The notes: generated by a model from the letters alone, not told the origin. A stretch of 48,791 nt of DNA from Microcaldota archaeon (GCA_021848025.1 JAJZND010000019.1:1-48791); one strand, 5' to 3'. Shown: positions 24,454 through 33,568, counted from the stretch's first letter. Translations and numbers: made by a program.

Positions 24454-26577
24454 ATGAGAATAGATGATTTGAATGGCAGGCTGCCCGATGAATTGAGGGA
24501 TGCTGCAAAGAAGAACGGGATAGATGAGCTTACGCCACCGCAGGAGCTTGCGATAGCCAAAGGCCTGCTCGGAGGCAAGGGCATGGTTATAGCTTCGCCT
24601 ACAGCAAGCGGCAAGACCTTCGTGGCCGAGATGGCGATGATAACAAGCGTTATCTGGCATGGGAAGAAGGCAGTATACGTGGCTCCGATGCGCGCTCTTG
24701 TGAACGAGAAGTACAGCGACTTCAAGAGGGACTACCCTTTCCTGAAGATAGCCATGTCCGTTGGAGACCTGGACTCTCTCGACCTCTGGCTTGACAAATA
24801 TGACATAATTTTCGCATCAACAGAAAAACTGGACAGCCTGATACGGCACGGACTTCCGTGGCTTGATTCGATAGGCTGCGTGGTGCTGGACGAAATACAC
24901 ATGATAGACGACTACGGGAGGGGGCCCACGCTTGAGATACTTACTGCTAGGCTAAGAAGGGAGTGCAGAAACGCGCAGATTATTGCGCTGAGCGCAACAA
25001 TAGGAAACGCAAAGGAGATAGGCGCGTGGCTGGGCAGCGAGGTGGTAGAGAGCAACTACAGGCCCGTGCCGCTCAGGAAAGGGGTAACGCTCAAAAACAG
25101 CATTGTGTACGAAAATGGGGAGGAGAGGATGCACTGCGACGGCAATGAACTTCCAGAGATAAAGGTAGCGAAGGATACATTCCACAGGGGCAAGCAGCTC
25201 ATAATCTTTTACTCTACGAAGAGGAATACTGAAGCCGGTGCGGAGCGCATGCGTGAGATTACCGCTGCGCTGCTGAGCGAGGGCGAGAAGAAAGAACTTG
25301 AGGCTGTCAGCGAGGCAGTGCTGCATGCACTTGGAAAGCCGACTGCGCAGTGCGAGAAGCTGGCACGGCTGGTGAAGGATGGCATTGCATTCCACCATGG
25401 CGGGCTTGTGAACAGGCAGAGGAATGCGATCGAGGAGGCCTTCAAGTCAAATTATTTAAAGGCATTATGTTCCACCACCACGCTTGCAATGGGCGTGAAC
25501 CTTCCCGCACATACAGTGCTTGTAAGGGACACCTCGAGGTACGAGGCAGGAGAAGGCTCGGTAAAGATGGGAGTGAATGAAGTGACCCAGATCTTCGGGA
25601 GGGCTGGCAGGCCCAGATACGACACCGAAGGACGCGCCCTCATTATGGCAAAGAATGAGGGAGAGCTTGAGGATCTCATGAAAAGATATATAACTGCGAA
25701 GCTGCAGCCTGTCGTCTCGAAGCTTGGCGTTCTGCCTACGCTGCGCACGCACATACTCGCTTTTGTCGCGTCAGGCTTCCTGAGCAGGCTGGATTCGATT
25801 GTAGGCTTCCTTGGCGAGACCTTCTATGGCTACGAGTACGGAAGCACAAGTGAGCTCAAGAGCATAAGCAGGAGCGTACTGGAAGAGCTTGAGGAATGGA
25901 AGTTCGTAGAGGAGGCAGAACACGGAGTATACAGCGCGACAAAATTGGGAAAAAGAGTGAGCGAGCTCTACATAGACCCGCTCTCTGCCAAGTGGATGGT
26001 CGATGCGCTGCCTGAAGCGAAGAACGAACTTGGCCTTCTGTATACTATAACCAATACGCTGGAGATGAGGCCCTATTCCAGGTTAACCGAAGAAGCTGAG
26101 GCTGGCTTCGCCGAGTACTGGAGCAGGATAGGCGCAGAGGCAGGATACTCTGAAAGCCTTTCTTACGATGATCCGGAGAGGGCTTTCAGCACAGCACTCA
26201 TGCTCAGGGATTGGGCCAACGAGGCTTCGGAGAGCGAGATAGTGGAGAAGTACGCTGAAACTCCCGGCTCGCTCTTCACGAAACTGAACAATGCCGACTG
26301 GCTGCTTTACTCATGCGGCGAACTGGCCAGGATAATTAAGGCAGGCTCTTCTTCCAGGATACTTGAGCTTAGGGTAAGGGTAAAGTATGGCATAAGGAAA
26401 GAGCTGCTTGACCTGGTAAGGCTCGAGCAAGTGGGAAGAGTCAGGGCGCGCATGATGTACGAGCGGGGAATAAGGAAGGTGGCTGATCTGAGGGAGGAGA
26501 GGGCAAGGCAGATTGTCGAGAATCTTTTCGGCAAGGAGATAGGAAAGGTAATACTGGATCAGGCATGGCAGGGCTAG
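24454..26577 (+). CDS. hel308: Hel308-type Ski2-like DNA helicase
   Basis: The 707-residue superfamily-2 helicase has a Q-motif region (LTPPQELAIAKGLL), motif I SPTASGKTFVAEM, motif Ia APMRALVNEKY, motif II DEIH, motif III ALSATI, motif IV (LIIFYSTKRNTEAGA), a motif-V region (STTTLAMGVNLPA) and motif VI QIFGRAGRP. The ratchet and helix-hairpin-helix region sits at the C-terminus (LEQVGRVRARMMYERGIRKV). Hel308 unwinds lagging-strand arms of stalled replication forks in archaea, moving 3' to 5'. Length matches the family (~700). The start ATG is about 90 bases downstream of a TATA-like atatttaaatatg. It is followed by sepF on the same strand. Confidence 0.92.
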   Translation: MRIDDLNGRLPDELRDAAKKNGIDELTPPQELAIAKGLLGGKGMVIASPTASGKTFVAEMAMITSVIWHGKKAVYVAPMRALVNEKYSDFKRDYPFLKIAMSVGDLDSLDLWLDKYDIIFASTEKLDSLIRHGLPWLDSIGCVVLDEIHMIDDYGRGPTLEILTARLRRECRNAQIIALSATIGNAKEIGAWLGSEVVESNYRPVPLRKGVTLKNSIVYENGEERMHCDGNELPEIKVAKDTFHRGKQLIIFYSTKRNTEAGAERMREITAALLSEGEKKELEAVSEAVLHALGKPTAQCEKLARLVKDGIAFHHGGLVNRQRNAIEEAFKSNYLKALCSTTTLAMGVNLPAHTVLVRDTSRYEAGEGSVKMGVNEVTQIFGRAGRPRYDTEGRALIMAKNEGELEDLMKRYITAKLQPVVSKLGVLPTLRTHILAFVASGFLSRLDSIVGFLGETFYGYEYGSTSELKSISRSVLEELEEWKFVEEAEHGVYSATKLGKRVSELYIDPLSAKWMVDALPEAKNELGLLYTITNTLEMRPYSRLTEEAEAGFAEYWSRIGAEAGYSESLSYDDPERAFSTALMLRDWANEASESEIVEKYAETPGSLFTKLNNADWLLYSCGELARIIKAGSSSRILELRVRVKYGIRKELLDLVRLEQVGRVRARMMYERGIRKVADLREERARQIVENLFGKEIGKVILDQAWQG

Positions 26578-26689
26578 TTTTTCGCGTGACTTTGAATTGT
26601 AGGCATATGGACGGGAAGAGAAGGAAGCGATGGGAAGGTTTTAATAGTTAACCTTATAATCTATATCAAGAAAATATGTTGGCGATAAA

Positions 26690-27070
26690 ATGGGAGTATT
26701 TAGCAAACTAGGACAAACATTCGGCGGATCAGGCTCCAAAGGGATGAACATAGAAGAGTATATGAACTCTGCTGAGATGGAGGATGTAGACCTTCTTCAT
26801 GAGCCTGCAGACATGTATGTGAAGCCAGTGACCATAGTAAGCGAGGATGACGTAGACCCTATACAGGAGGAGCTGTCCAAGAAGAACATAATACTGCTTG
26901 ACGTTTCTGAATTGAACAAGAGGCCTACGACGCGTTCTAACGTTATCGCAAAGCTAAAAACCTACGTAGACAAGATAAACGGTGACATTGGGCAGATCGA
27001 CGAGAACCGCGTCCTTATAACCCCTTCAAAGGTAAAGATAATAAAGAGGAAGAAGTCGGGCAGCAAGTAA
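26690..27070 (+). CDS. sepF: Archaeal SepF cell-division protein
   Basis: The 126-residue protein has an N-terminal amphipathic membrane-targeting stretch (MGVFSKLGQTFGG), an acidic linker, and the SepF/DUF552 fold: MYVKPVTIVSEDDVDPIQEEL, NIILLDVSELNKRP, VIAKLKTYVDKINGDIGQID and ENRVLITPSKVKI. SepF tethers FtsZ to the membrane in archaea that divide with FtsZ. The ATG at 26690 starts directly with the membrane helix, which supports the choice. It is upstream of ksgA with 78 bases between them, possibly one transcript. Confidence 0.9.
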   Translation: MGVFSKLGQTFGGSGSKGMNIEEYMNSAEMEDVDLLHEPADMYVKPVTIVSEDDVDPIQEELSKKNIILLDVSELNKRPTTRSNVIAKLKTYVDKINGDIGQIDENRVLITPSKVKIIKRKKSGSK

Positions 27071-27148
27071 AGAGCCTTTCTCTTCCTTTTCTTTTTCTAC
27101 CCATTCCCGATACAGGATGGTGCGTGGCTTGCGCGGATAGTGTAGCTT

Positions 27149-27931
27149 ATGCCTGACCTACGAAGAATGAAACAACTGGGGCAGTCCTTTCTTGTAAACA
27201 GGGACATTGCTATTGCAGAGGCGGAGCATGCGCATGGCAAGGTTGTCCTTGAAATAGGGCCAGGAAGAGGCATCCTGACAGAGGAACTGGTAAAGAATGC
27301 AGAGAAAGTGATAGCCGTTGAGAAGGACTACCTGCTCTTCAAGTCTCTTGCAAGCACGATGCCCGAAAAGAATCTGAAGCTCATTCACGGCGATTTCTTT
27401 GAGGTAGCGCCTGAGGACCTCGAACTTGAGAGGGTTGAGATACTAATAGCAAATATACCTTATTACATCTCAAGCCGGGTCATCGCGTGGGCATGGGAGC
27501 ACCGCATGCAGGCTGTGCTCTGCCTGCAGAAGGAATTCGTGAAGCACATGCTTGCAAAGGAAGGCACAAGAGGCTATTCGAGGCTCAGCGTCATGTGCTC
27601 CCTGATGTTAAGCATAACAGAGATAATGCCAGTAGACAGGGGCAATTTCAGGCCCATTCCTATGGTGGACTCGGAGGTTATCTACATCAAGCCAAGGGAA
27701 GCGAGGATAAGCGAGAGGGAATCGGAGCTGATAAACCTGCTCATGCAGCACAAGAAGAAGAGAGTAAGAAACGCAATACTTGACTCGCACAGGCAGCTGG
27801 GCGTTGAGAAGAAAAGGCTTCTTGAGATCTCCGAAGAAATAGGGAAAAAAGAGGAGAGAATCTTCAAGCTCGGGCCGCAAACCATCTTGGGGCTTGCCAG
27901 GGAACTTGATGCCATGCTGTCAGGCAGGTAA
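27149..27931 (+). CDS. ksgA: 16S rRNA dimethyladenosine transferase
   Basis: The 260-residue protein has QLGQSFLVNRDIA at the start, the SAM-binding motif VLEIGPGRGILTEEL, the acidic loop VIAVEKD, LIHGDFFEV and the catalytic NIPYYISS (family NLPYxISS). The C-terminal domain contains KKRVRNAI. KsgA/Dim1 dimethylates two adjacent adenosines near the 3' end of 16S rRNA during late small-subunit assembly. In many archaea ksgA follows rpoF and DUF655; here those two lie 8 kb away. It converges with an MBL-fold gene, with three bases between the stops. Confidence 0.92.
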   Translation: MPDLRRMKQLGQSFLVNRDIAIAEAEHAHGKVVLEIGPGRGILTEELVKNAEKVIAVEKDYLLFKSLASTMPEKNLKLIHGDFFEVAPEDLELERVEILIANIPYYISSRVIAWAWEHRMQAVLCLQKEFVKHMLAKEGTRGYSRLSVMCSLMLSITEIMPVDRGNFRPIPMVDSEVIYIKPREARISERESELINLLMQHKKKRVRNAILDSHRQLGVEKKRLLEISEEIGKKEERIFKLGPQTILGLARELDAMLSGR

Positions 27932-27934
27932 AGC

Positions 27935-28597
27935 TCACTGGAACGAGTATCTCGGCTCCTGTATCTGCTCCAGCACTACCCCATTCTTCACCATCCTTGT
28001 GAAAAGCTCCTCTGCCTTTCTGGAACCTTCCCTGCCAAGCAGCGCACGGTAGTGGATAGGCGAGTACTGCTTTGCTTTTATCGCCTTCGATGCCTCTATC
28101 GCCTCCTCAACTGTCATAACGTATGTTGAACCGCCTATCGGGAGCAGCGCGAGGTCAGCGTCAATGCTGTGCATCTCGTCTATGAAGTCGGTGTCGCCGG
28201 CATGGTACACCTTGATTCCGTTGGCATCTATTATGTAGCCGACCCATCCGCTTGCCTTCGGATGATTGTGAACTCGATTCTCAACTACGTTGTATGCAGG
28301 CACTGTTCTGAACCTTATCCCGTTTGTTGTGTACGCCTTGTTCGGCTCAACGCCTTTAGCATTGAAGCCTTCAAGCTTACTTACACTGTCCCTGGGTACA
28401 AAGATCTCAGTCTTCTTATCAGCTACCTTCTTTATGTCCTCTACGCTGAGATGGTCGAAATGCGGATGTGTTATCAGTATTGAATCGGCACGGTCTTTTA
28501 CTGTGCTCAGCATGAACGGATCCAGATACATAGTCTTGCCGTTAAGCTTAAGCCTGAAACCTGCATGCTCTATCCAGTCCAGAAACTTGAATTCCAT
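27935..28597 (-). CDS. Metallo-beta-lactamase-fold hydrolase (UPF0173/UlaG-like)
   Basis: The 220-residue protein begins with the UPF0173-like FLDWIEHAGFRLKLNGKTMYLDPF. It carries the metal motif THPHFDHLS (HxHxDH), later metal ligands in YHAGDTDFIDEM, and a C-terminal SPIHYRALLG. Such enzymes bind two metal ions and hydrolyse phosphodiester, lactone or amide bonds; the natural substrate of UPF0173 proteins is unknown. No neighbour suggests a pathway. Confidence 0.83.
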   Translation of the reverse strand: MEFKFLDWIEHAGFRLKLNGKTMYLDPFMLSTVKDRADSILITHPHFDHLSVEDIKKVADKKTEIFVPRDSVSKLEGFNAKGVEPNKAYTTNGIRFRTVPAYNVVENRVHNHPKASGWVGYIIDANGIKVYHAGDTDFIDEMHSIDADLALLPIGGSTYVMTVEEAIEASKAIKAKQYSPIHYRALLGREGSRKAEELFTRMVKNGVVLEQIQEPRYSFQ

Positions 28598-28703
28598 GTA
28601 ACCAACAATTAATCTTTCTCTCTTAATTCTTTTAATTTTATCTATTCAAAGAGATGAGACATGTTTGGGAAACGCATAAAAGTCTTCTTTCTTAATGTAA
28701 TTC

Positions 28704-29588
28704 ATGGACATTTTGCACCAGATGCCGCCTTATTCGCTTTTTGGCTTGGAGAACCCTAATTACAAAGATGCCAGGATAGTCGTGCTTCCTGTGCCTTATA
28801 GTTCATCTGCAGCGCACAGCTCAGGAGCAAGGTCAGCACCACATGCAATAATAGATGCGAGCAGGAAGATGGAATTGTACAGCATAGACCTGGGCAGAGA
28901 CCTGCGCGAACTTAAAACATATACATTCAGCGAGATGGAGCCTAACCTCAACTCTCCGAAAGAGATGATTGCGAGGATAGAGAAGGAGATAAATGCAATA
29001 ATAGAGGAGGGCAAAGTGCCGGTGACCATAGGCGGCGACCATGCCGTGGCCATAGGCCCGATAACAGCCCTTGGAAAGAAATACAACGACTTCAGCGTGA
29101 TACACTTCGGTGCGCATGCCGATTCGCGGGACGAATACCTGGGCAGCAGATACTCACACGCAAGCGCAATGGCCAGGGCAAGGGATGTGTGCGGAAGCTG
29201 CATAAGCGTAGGCGTGAGGAGCATTGACGAAGAAGCTGCGAAGAAATACGGAAAGGAGACCATCTTCAGGAAAGACATGTGGAGCATGAAGAGCGAAGCA
29301 GTGGCAGATAAGATAGTGAAGATGACAAAAGGGAAGGTTTACCTGACTATAGATGTTGGCGTGCTGGATCCGAGCGAGATGCCGGCAACTGCAGCGCCTG
29401 AGCCTGAAGGCCTTCGCTTCCATGAGCTTACATCCATACTCAAAGAAGTGCTGGCCGGAAAACAGCTTATAGGAGCTGATTTCTGCGGGCTGATCCCGGC
29501 TGAGGCGAACCATGCGCCAGATTATACGGTAGCGAAGCTGATCTCGCTGACCCTGGGATACGCCTTCCTGCTGCCAAAGGAAAGGTAG
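28704..29588 (+). CDS. Agmatinase/arginase-family protein with a degenerate metal site
   Basis: The 294-residue protein aligns along the ureohydrolase fold: VVLPVPYSSSAAHSSGARSAP, VTIGGDHAVAIG, VIHFGAHADSRDEYLG, a YSHASAMARA segment and YLTIDVGVLDPSEMPATAAPEPEG. In working enzymes the metal ligands are GGDH, DAHxD and SxDxD. Here the histidines and some aspartates remain, but DAHAD reads GAHAD and DxD reads DVG. The later Glu of the DVVEVNP-type motif also appears as Gly (DFCGLIP). In arginase I numbering these are D124, D234 and E277. Each differs from an acidic codon by one base. The protein probably cannot hold the usual metal pair and may be a regulatory or binding protein. The next gene starts 67 bases on. 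Confidence 0.85.
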   Translation: MDILHQMPPYSLFGLENPNYKDARIVVLPVPYSSSAAHSSGARSAPHAIIDASRKMELYSIDLGRDLRELKTYTFSEMEPNLNSPKEMIARIEKEINAIIEEGKVPVTIGGDHAVAIGPITALGKKYNDFSVIHFGAHADSRDEYLGSRYSHASAMARARDVCGSCISVGVRSIDEEAAKKYGKETIFRKDMWSMKSEAVADKIVKMTKGKVYLTIDVGVLDPSEMPATAAPEPEGLRFHELTSILKEVLAGKQLIGADFCGLIPAEANHAPDYTVAKLISLTLGYAFLLPKER

Positions 29589-29655
29589 GCAGAAAGGATT
29601 ATATATCACATTAGATTCTATTTCATTATTCTTTTCTAGTGCAGCAGATGCTAAA

Positions 29656-30492
29656 ATGAACCGAATTGCAGCAGCATCAGAGATTCGTACAAGGAACAAG
29701 GAGGATGGAGGAATAGCCTCTTTACTTAGAGGCATGCACGAAGGGACGCGCAAGGAAGCCGAGCGCTTTGTAGAATCTTATATAAAGATAGAGAGGCGCT
29801 GGAAGAGCGGGTATGAGATGAAGAGTGATAATGAATTGCTAAGAAGCGAGGGCATTCTCGCAGTAATAACAAAGACGCTTGCTGGCTTCGATGAGCAGAA
29901 TGGGCGCCACATAGCCAAAAACATGCTGGATATAGCCAGGGAGACAAAGAACGCGCCCGAGATACTGCCAAGGTTTGCCGCATCTTTGCAGAATTTTGAT
30001 ATCAACGTTGCGAGAGGAGTCTCTAATTTATTTGTGCGCGAAGCAAGGCGCTGGCATGCAGCTGCCACTTTGGGCATTGATGTTCTGGAAGACCATACGC
30101 TAGCTTTGAAGGTAAATGAGACCGCGAAGCACTTTGAACCGCACTACGCAAGCCTTCTCGGCTTCCACATATACAAGACAGGCCTGTACCTTAGAGACGG
30201 CCTTGAACCCGCCCATAGCGTAGCCAATCTTGCTGATGGCGCAGCTAAGCTCGGAGGCAGCTATGGCAAGCTGGTTGCAGGATGGATTGTGCCGCATATC
30301 TCCAATACTGTAGAATCAGCCTATTTCCAGGATATAAATCCAGAGAAGATACGCACGTTCATCGGATGGTTTATTGAAAGAGAGCCCAAGGCACTGGTGA
30401 ATATAGCAGAGCTGCCAAAACATCCTGAACTGAGGCCTGAGGATTTCCCTTATGAGGGCAATTATCATCCTATGCAGGTCCGTTTCGAATGA
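29656..30492 (+). CDS. Unrecognised all-helical protein
   Basis: The 278-residue protein has no signal peptide or membrane helix. It is predicted almost wholly helical: GTRKEAERFVESYIKIERRW, LLRSEGILAVITKTLAGF, KNMLDIARETKNAPEILPRF, ARRWHAAATLGIDVL. The spacing resembles a HEAT- or armadillo-like helical array, but I see no consensus repeat. The C-terminus is Pro-rich (PKHPELRPEDFPYEGNYHP). A TATA-like ggattatatatcac lies about 55 bases upstream, so it may have its own promoter or be read through from the agmatinase-like gene. Function unknown. Confidence 0.6.
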   Translation: MNRIAAASEIRTRNKEDGGIASLLRGMHEGTRKEAERFVESYIKIERRWKSGYEMKSDNELLRSEGILAVITKTLAGFDEQNGRHIAKNMLDIARETKNAPEILPRFAASLQNFDINVARGVSNLFVREARRWHAAATLGIDVLEDHTLALKVNETAKHFEPHYASLLGFHIYKTGLYLRDGLEPAHSVANLADGAAKLGGSYGKLVAGWIVPHISNTVESAYFQDINPEKIRTFIGWFIEREPKALVNIAELPKHPELRPEDFPYEGNYHPMQVRFE

Positions 30493-30606
30493 CGATTCAG
30501 CAGTCTATTGGAAAGCATGAGTATGCATTATTGATTACATCAAGTTTCGTCTGGAAGCCTAAGCCTTTACCTTAGGGCATTTTATTAATTAAATGCTGCG
30601 GATTTT

Positions 30607-30726
30607 GGCGGGGGCGAGATTTGAACACGCGACCTCTAGATTTCTTAGCAATCACAGCAAAATGCTCATTACTCATAATGCTTGGCATATGAGTCTAGCG
30701 CTCTAACCAGGCTGAGCTACCCCGCC
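30607..30726 (-). tRNA. tRNA-Met (CAT), elongator type, with intron
   Basis: On the minus strand the acceptor GGCGGGG pairs fully with CCCCGCC. The D-arm is GCTC-AGCCTGGTTA-GAGC, the anticodon stem CTAGA/TCTAG and the anticodon CAT in CTCATAA. The T-arm is GCGTG-TTCAAAT-CTCGC. The stem lacks the three G:C pairs of an initiator, and the anticodon arm and variable loop (AGGTC) match archaeal elongator tRNA-Met. The T stem has one T:T mismatch (positions 52:62). CCA is not encoded. The mature tRNA would be 74 nt. A tRNA-Ile2 with modified CAT is less likely. Confidence 0.92.
30642..30687 (-). other. 46-nt tRNA intron after position 37
   Basis: The intron separates A37 from A38 of the anticodon loop, the canonical archaeal site cut by the splicing endonuclease at a bulge-helix-bulge. 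It begins tgccaagcattatgag and ends gctaagaa. An A on both sides leaves the exact cut ambiguous by one base without changing the product. Confidence 0.85.
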
Positions 30727-30781
30727 TGCTTTTTTCTTTATATATGACTATTTGCTTTTATATGCTTTTAGTTGCACAGAT

Positions 30782-31513
30782 TCAGTGCTTCAACAAAGGA
30801 AATCTCTTCATGTATGCCTCGGCGAGGAAGATAATGAAGAATGGCGGCAGAAATACTGAACTTACCACTAACATTATATACCTTGACCAGAAGGTGCCTG
30901 CTGCTGCTATGAATACCAGATCAAGGATAGATATAACTATGGTAAGTGAGATTAGCCAAAGAAGTATGTATTGCGGAGAGTAGACCACAAGCTTCAGGCT
31001 GCTTTTTATGGCCTTTAGGGTAGATCTGTTATCTATGACTATTGCAGTTGGAGCGTAGAACAGGAAGATGAACCCAAATAACCCTATTACATCGGTTATG
31101 ACTGCTTCGTTTCCATAATAATACCCAAAAATATTGCCTACCACAAGCACAATTGCATAAGCAAGCAGCAGCAGATACACCTTTATAATATACCCTTCTA
31201 TCCCCTGTATTGCCCTGACTGACACCTTAGTGTGCGTCCTTTTTGACTTGACAAGGAGCGATATTGCAACAAATCCGAAGCTTATGAACAGCAACGAGAA
31301 AAGGCCAGAAACGACTATTACCGCAAGATTAAGCGGGTTGAGGTTTATGAACGCGCTTGCTGTCCTTATGAATATGGCTCCCACACTCACGTATGTAGGT
31401 AGAGGCGCCAGCAGCGGTATCAGTGCTGCTATTACAAAAGGTATCGAAAAAAGCAGCATAAGTCTAAGATTTGACTTGTAGGTTTCCCAAGAAACCTCAA
31501 ATATATTGGACAT
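30782..31513 (-). CDS. Six-helix integral membrane protein, unrecognised
   Basis: The 243-residue protein has an N-terminal amphipathic start (FEVSWETYKSNLRLMLLFSIP) and six predicted membrane helices, including LNLAVIVVSGLFSLLFISFGFVAISLLV and YILLWLISLTIVISILDLVFI. A short polar helix (TLKAIKSSLKLVV) lies between helices 4 and 5. This layout is typical of archaeal proteins annotated as DUF7544/DUF7847 or glycerophosphodiesterase-like membrane domains, which have no known function. I do not assign a family. It may share a transcript direction with the large membrane protein upstream. Confidence 0.6.
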   Translation of the reverse strand: MSNIFEVSWETYKSNLRLMLLFSIPFVIAALIPLLAPLPTYVSVGAIFIRTASAFINLNPLNLAVIVVSGLFSLLFISFGFVAISLLVKSKRTHTKVSVRAIQGIEGYIIKVYLLLLAYAIVLVVGNIFGYYYGNEAVITDVIGLFGFIFLFYAPTAIVIDNRSTLKAIKSSLKLVVYSPQYILLWLISLTIVISILDLVFIAAAGTFWSRYIMLVVSSVFLPPFFIIFLAEAYMKRFPLLKH

Positions 31514-31598
31514 GATTTCTCAATATCCTATAGAAAGCACTAATTTAAATTATTTGTCAGGCAATGACGGCTTTGGGCAGTATCTTAACTTAAAAAAC

Positions 31599-33539
31599 TT
31601 ATTTGGAGGTATTGTCACGCCTTGATATCTTTATCGGCTCTGCGGCATAAAAGTATTTTCCATTGTATATAAGCGCATCCATATAAGTGAAATTTCCATT
31701 GGATTTGTTACCACTAAAGTAAGCATTAATTTTATAAATTCCTGAAGAGCCATTAAGCCTTATTATGCTCAGGTTTGCTATGCAGGAATACTGATAGCAC
31801 GGGCTTCTGTTTTGGAATAGGCTGGTTGGCCCTATGACCCCGTATAATGAACTTGAATATTTGATTTGGGAAACACTTGAAGAAACTATGGTCAGGTATA
31901 CTGAAGCATTCTTAAGATTAGAGTAATATAGATCCGCATTATAAGTAACATTATAATTTGAGTAGTATGCTGATTGATTTGTTATGTGCAAGTCGAAATC
32001 TTTAGATAATTGTTGGTGGGACGTATAAAGGAAGGCAATGGAGAGGATTATTACAGCAAGAGCTATAGGGGCTGCTACTCTTCTAAATATTACATATTTG
32101 TCCTTAGTAAAGTGTGTTGATTTCTTCAGGCTGCGTTTTTTCTGTTCTATATAAAATGCTACTACAAATAAGAAAATAAATGAGGTGTAGTAACTTGCAA
32201 GGCTATGTACAAGGAACAGGAAGGGTATTATGCTGAAAAAGAATATTAGCTCTTTCTTATTGAAGACCCATAGGGCCATGCTAAGCGCTACTACTGAAGC
32301 TATGAAGATAGTAGTCTGGAAAGTTAGCAGTACATGATAATACATGAGTATTCCAAAACCAAAAATAGACAAACCATCTGGAATAATATAGGCATTCAAT
32401 GGGGTCAGCACGGACCCTATGAATACTGAAGGATTAAGTATTATGAAGTAAGAATTTAGTAATAGGAAAACCGCTATTGTGCCTACTCCTTGATATACTC
32501 CTTTCTTAAATCCATTATTTCGCATCACATACGCTAATATGAACAAAGTTGGAACCCAGAGCTCTTCCTGAATGGCCATGCAAAATCCAAGGATTATGAA
32601 TAGGTACTTATTATCCGAACTCATGTATGCCAGGAGTATAAGCGCAAGCATAAGCGGGAGTATCCCTGAAGGCAAATCTATTAGTACAAAAGATAGAAAA
32701 ATGACTAGCACTATGTTAGGCTTCGGGAATTTATTGTCATATATGGCATAACACATTACCAATATCAATATGAATGAGTAAATGGCCTCCTGCGCAGTCA
32801 AGCCAAATTCGTATAAGCTTTCGGGGGCCATATTTCCTGCAAGATAAAAAGGTGCAGATGCCAGGAAATAGAGATCAGGATAATCCATCGACCCAACGAC
32901 AGTGAGCTTTGTTGTAAGAGTGGCCCCAATTTTAGATATATTTGAAAATATTTGAGGTGAGAGATTCGTTGTATAAGGATTAATTCCATGTATTACTGAA
33001 TTGACCGCCATGAATGAAAGGTACGTTTCGTCATTTATGCCCCTAATATTTATGACATAACCGGAAACAAAATAGAACATTAATGCGGCGAATGCTGCAA
33101 AAATAAGTATTATACCTACTATACGAAATGCATCACCAAGAGAGATGTTTTTGAAGAAATATAAACCTATTGTTATTAGAAAGTAGGCAAAGAAGAATAT
33201 GACAAGGTACAAAGATAGACTGCTATACAGAAGACTTACTATAGTAATCCTCGCTACGCCAGAGACAGGAGAATTGTAAAGCAAGAATGCCAAGAAAAGA
33301 ATCAATAAGAGAATAAATAAGATATGCCTATATGTGGCATACTTTTCCTTGCCGTATATCACATATGCTGTTGTATAGAATACCAGCAATATAGTATAAA
33401 ACAGGACTATCAAGAAAGCAGAGCTAGATAAATAATAGTAGAAAGACAAATTCGCAGGAATCATAAAAAAGAAAAAAATAAAAGGAAGCAGCATTTCAAT
33501 GGTGAAAATGCTGCTCCTTAATCGCCTTAAACTGAACAA
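31599..33539 (-). CDS. Large polytopic membrane protein, GT-C glycosyltransferase-like
   Basis: The 646-residue protein has about 13 membrane helices in its first ~500 residues, then an extracellular C-terminal domain rich in Asn, Tyr and Ser with NxS/T sites. The first large loop reads IRGINDETYLSFMAV, VIHGINPYTTN and MDYPDLYFLASAPFYL. This resembles the GT-C fold, where an acidic loop-1 motif and a HGxNPY...YPPLY stretch form the lipid-phosphosugar active site. That would make it a candidate membrane glycosyltransferase, but the call is by eye. The track start is TTG at 33539; an in-frame ATG at 33494 is possible, with a TATA box (gtatataaaatac) near 33555-33565. Base composition is markedly more AT-rich than its neighbours. 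Confidence 0.65.
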   Translation of the reverse strand: MFSLRRLRSSIFTIEMLLPFIFFFFMIPANLSFYYYLSSSAFLIVLFYTILLVFYTTAYVIYGKEKYATYRHILFILLLILFLAFLLYNSPVSGVARITIVSLLYSSLSLYLVIFFFAYFLITIGLYFFKNISLGDAFRIVGIILIFAAFAALMFYFVSGYVINIRGINDETYLSFMAVNSVIHGINPYTTNLSPQIFSNISKIGATLTTKLTVVGSMDYPDLYFLASAPFYLAGNMAPESLYEFGLTAQEAIYSFILILVMCYAIYDNKFPKPNIVLVIFLSFVLIDLPSGILPLMLALILLAYMSSDNKYLFIILGFCMAIQEELWVPTLFILAYVMRNNGFKKGVYQGVGTIAVFLLLNSYFIILNPSVFIGSVLTPLNAYIIPDGLSIFGFGILMYYHVLLTFQTTIFIASVVALSMALWVFNKKELIFFFSIIPFLFLVHSLASYYTSFIFLFVVAFYIEQKKRSLKKSTHFTKDKYVIFRRVAAPIALAVIILSIAFLYTSHQQLSKDFDLHITNQSAYYSNYNVTYNADLYYSNLKNASVYLTIVSSSVSQIKYSSSLYGVIGPTSLFQNRSPCYQYSCIANLSIIRLNGSSGIYKINAYFSGNKSNGNFTYMDALIYNGKYFYAAEPIKISRRDNTSK

Positions 33540-33568
33540 CTAATCAGGAGTATTTTATATACCTCTGA

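Noticed and set aside
23733-29588. SpeD and the agmatinase homologue as a working agmatine-to-putrescine pathway
   Set aside because: The ureohydrolase lacks key metal ligands, and the genes are 4.5 kb apart with unrelated genes between.
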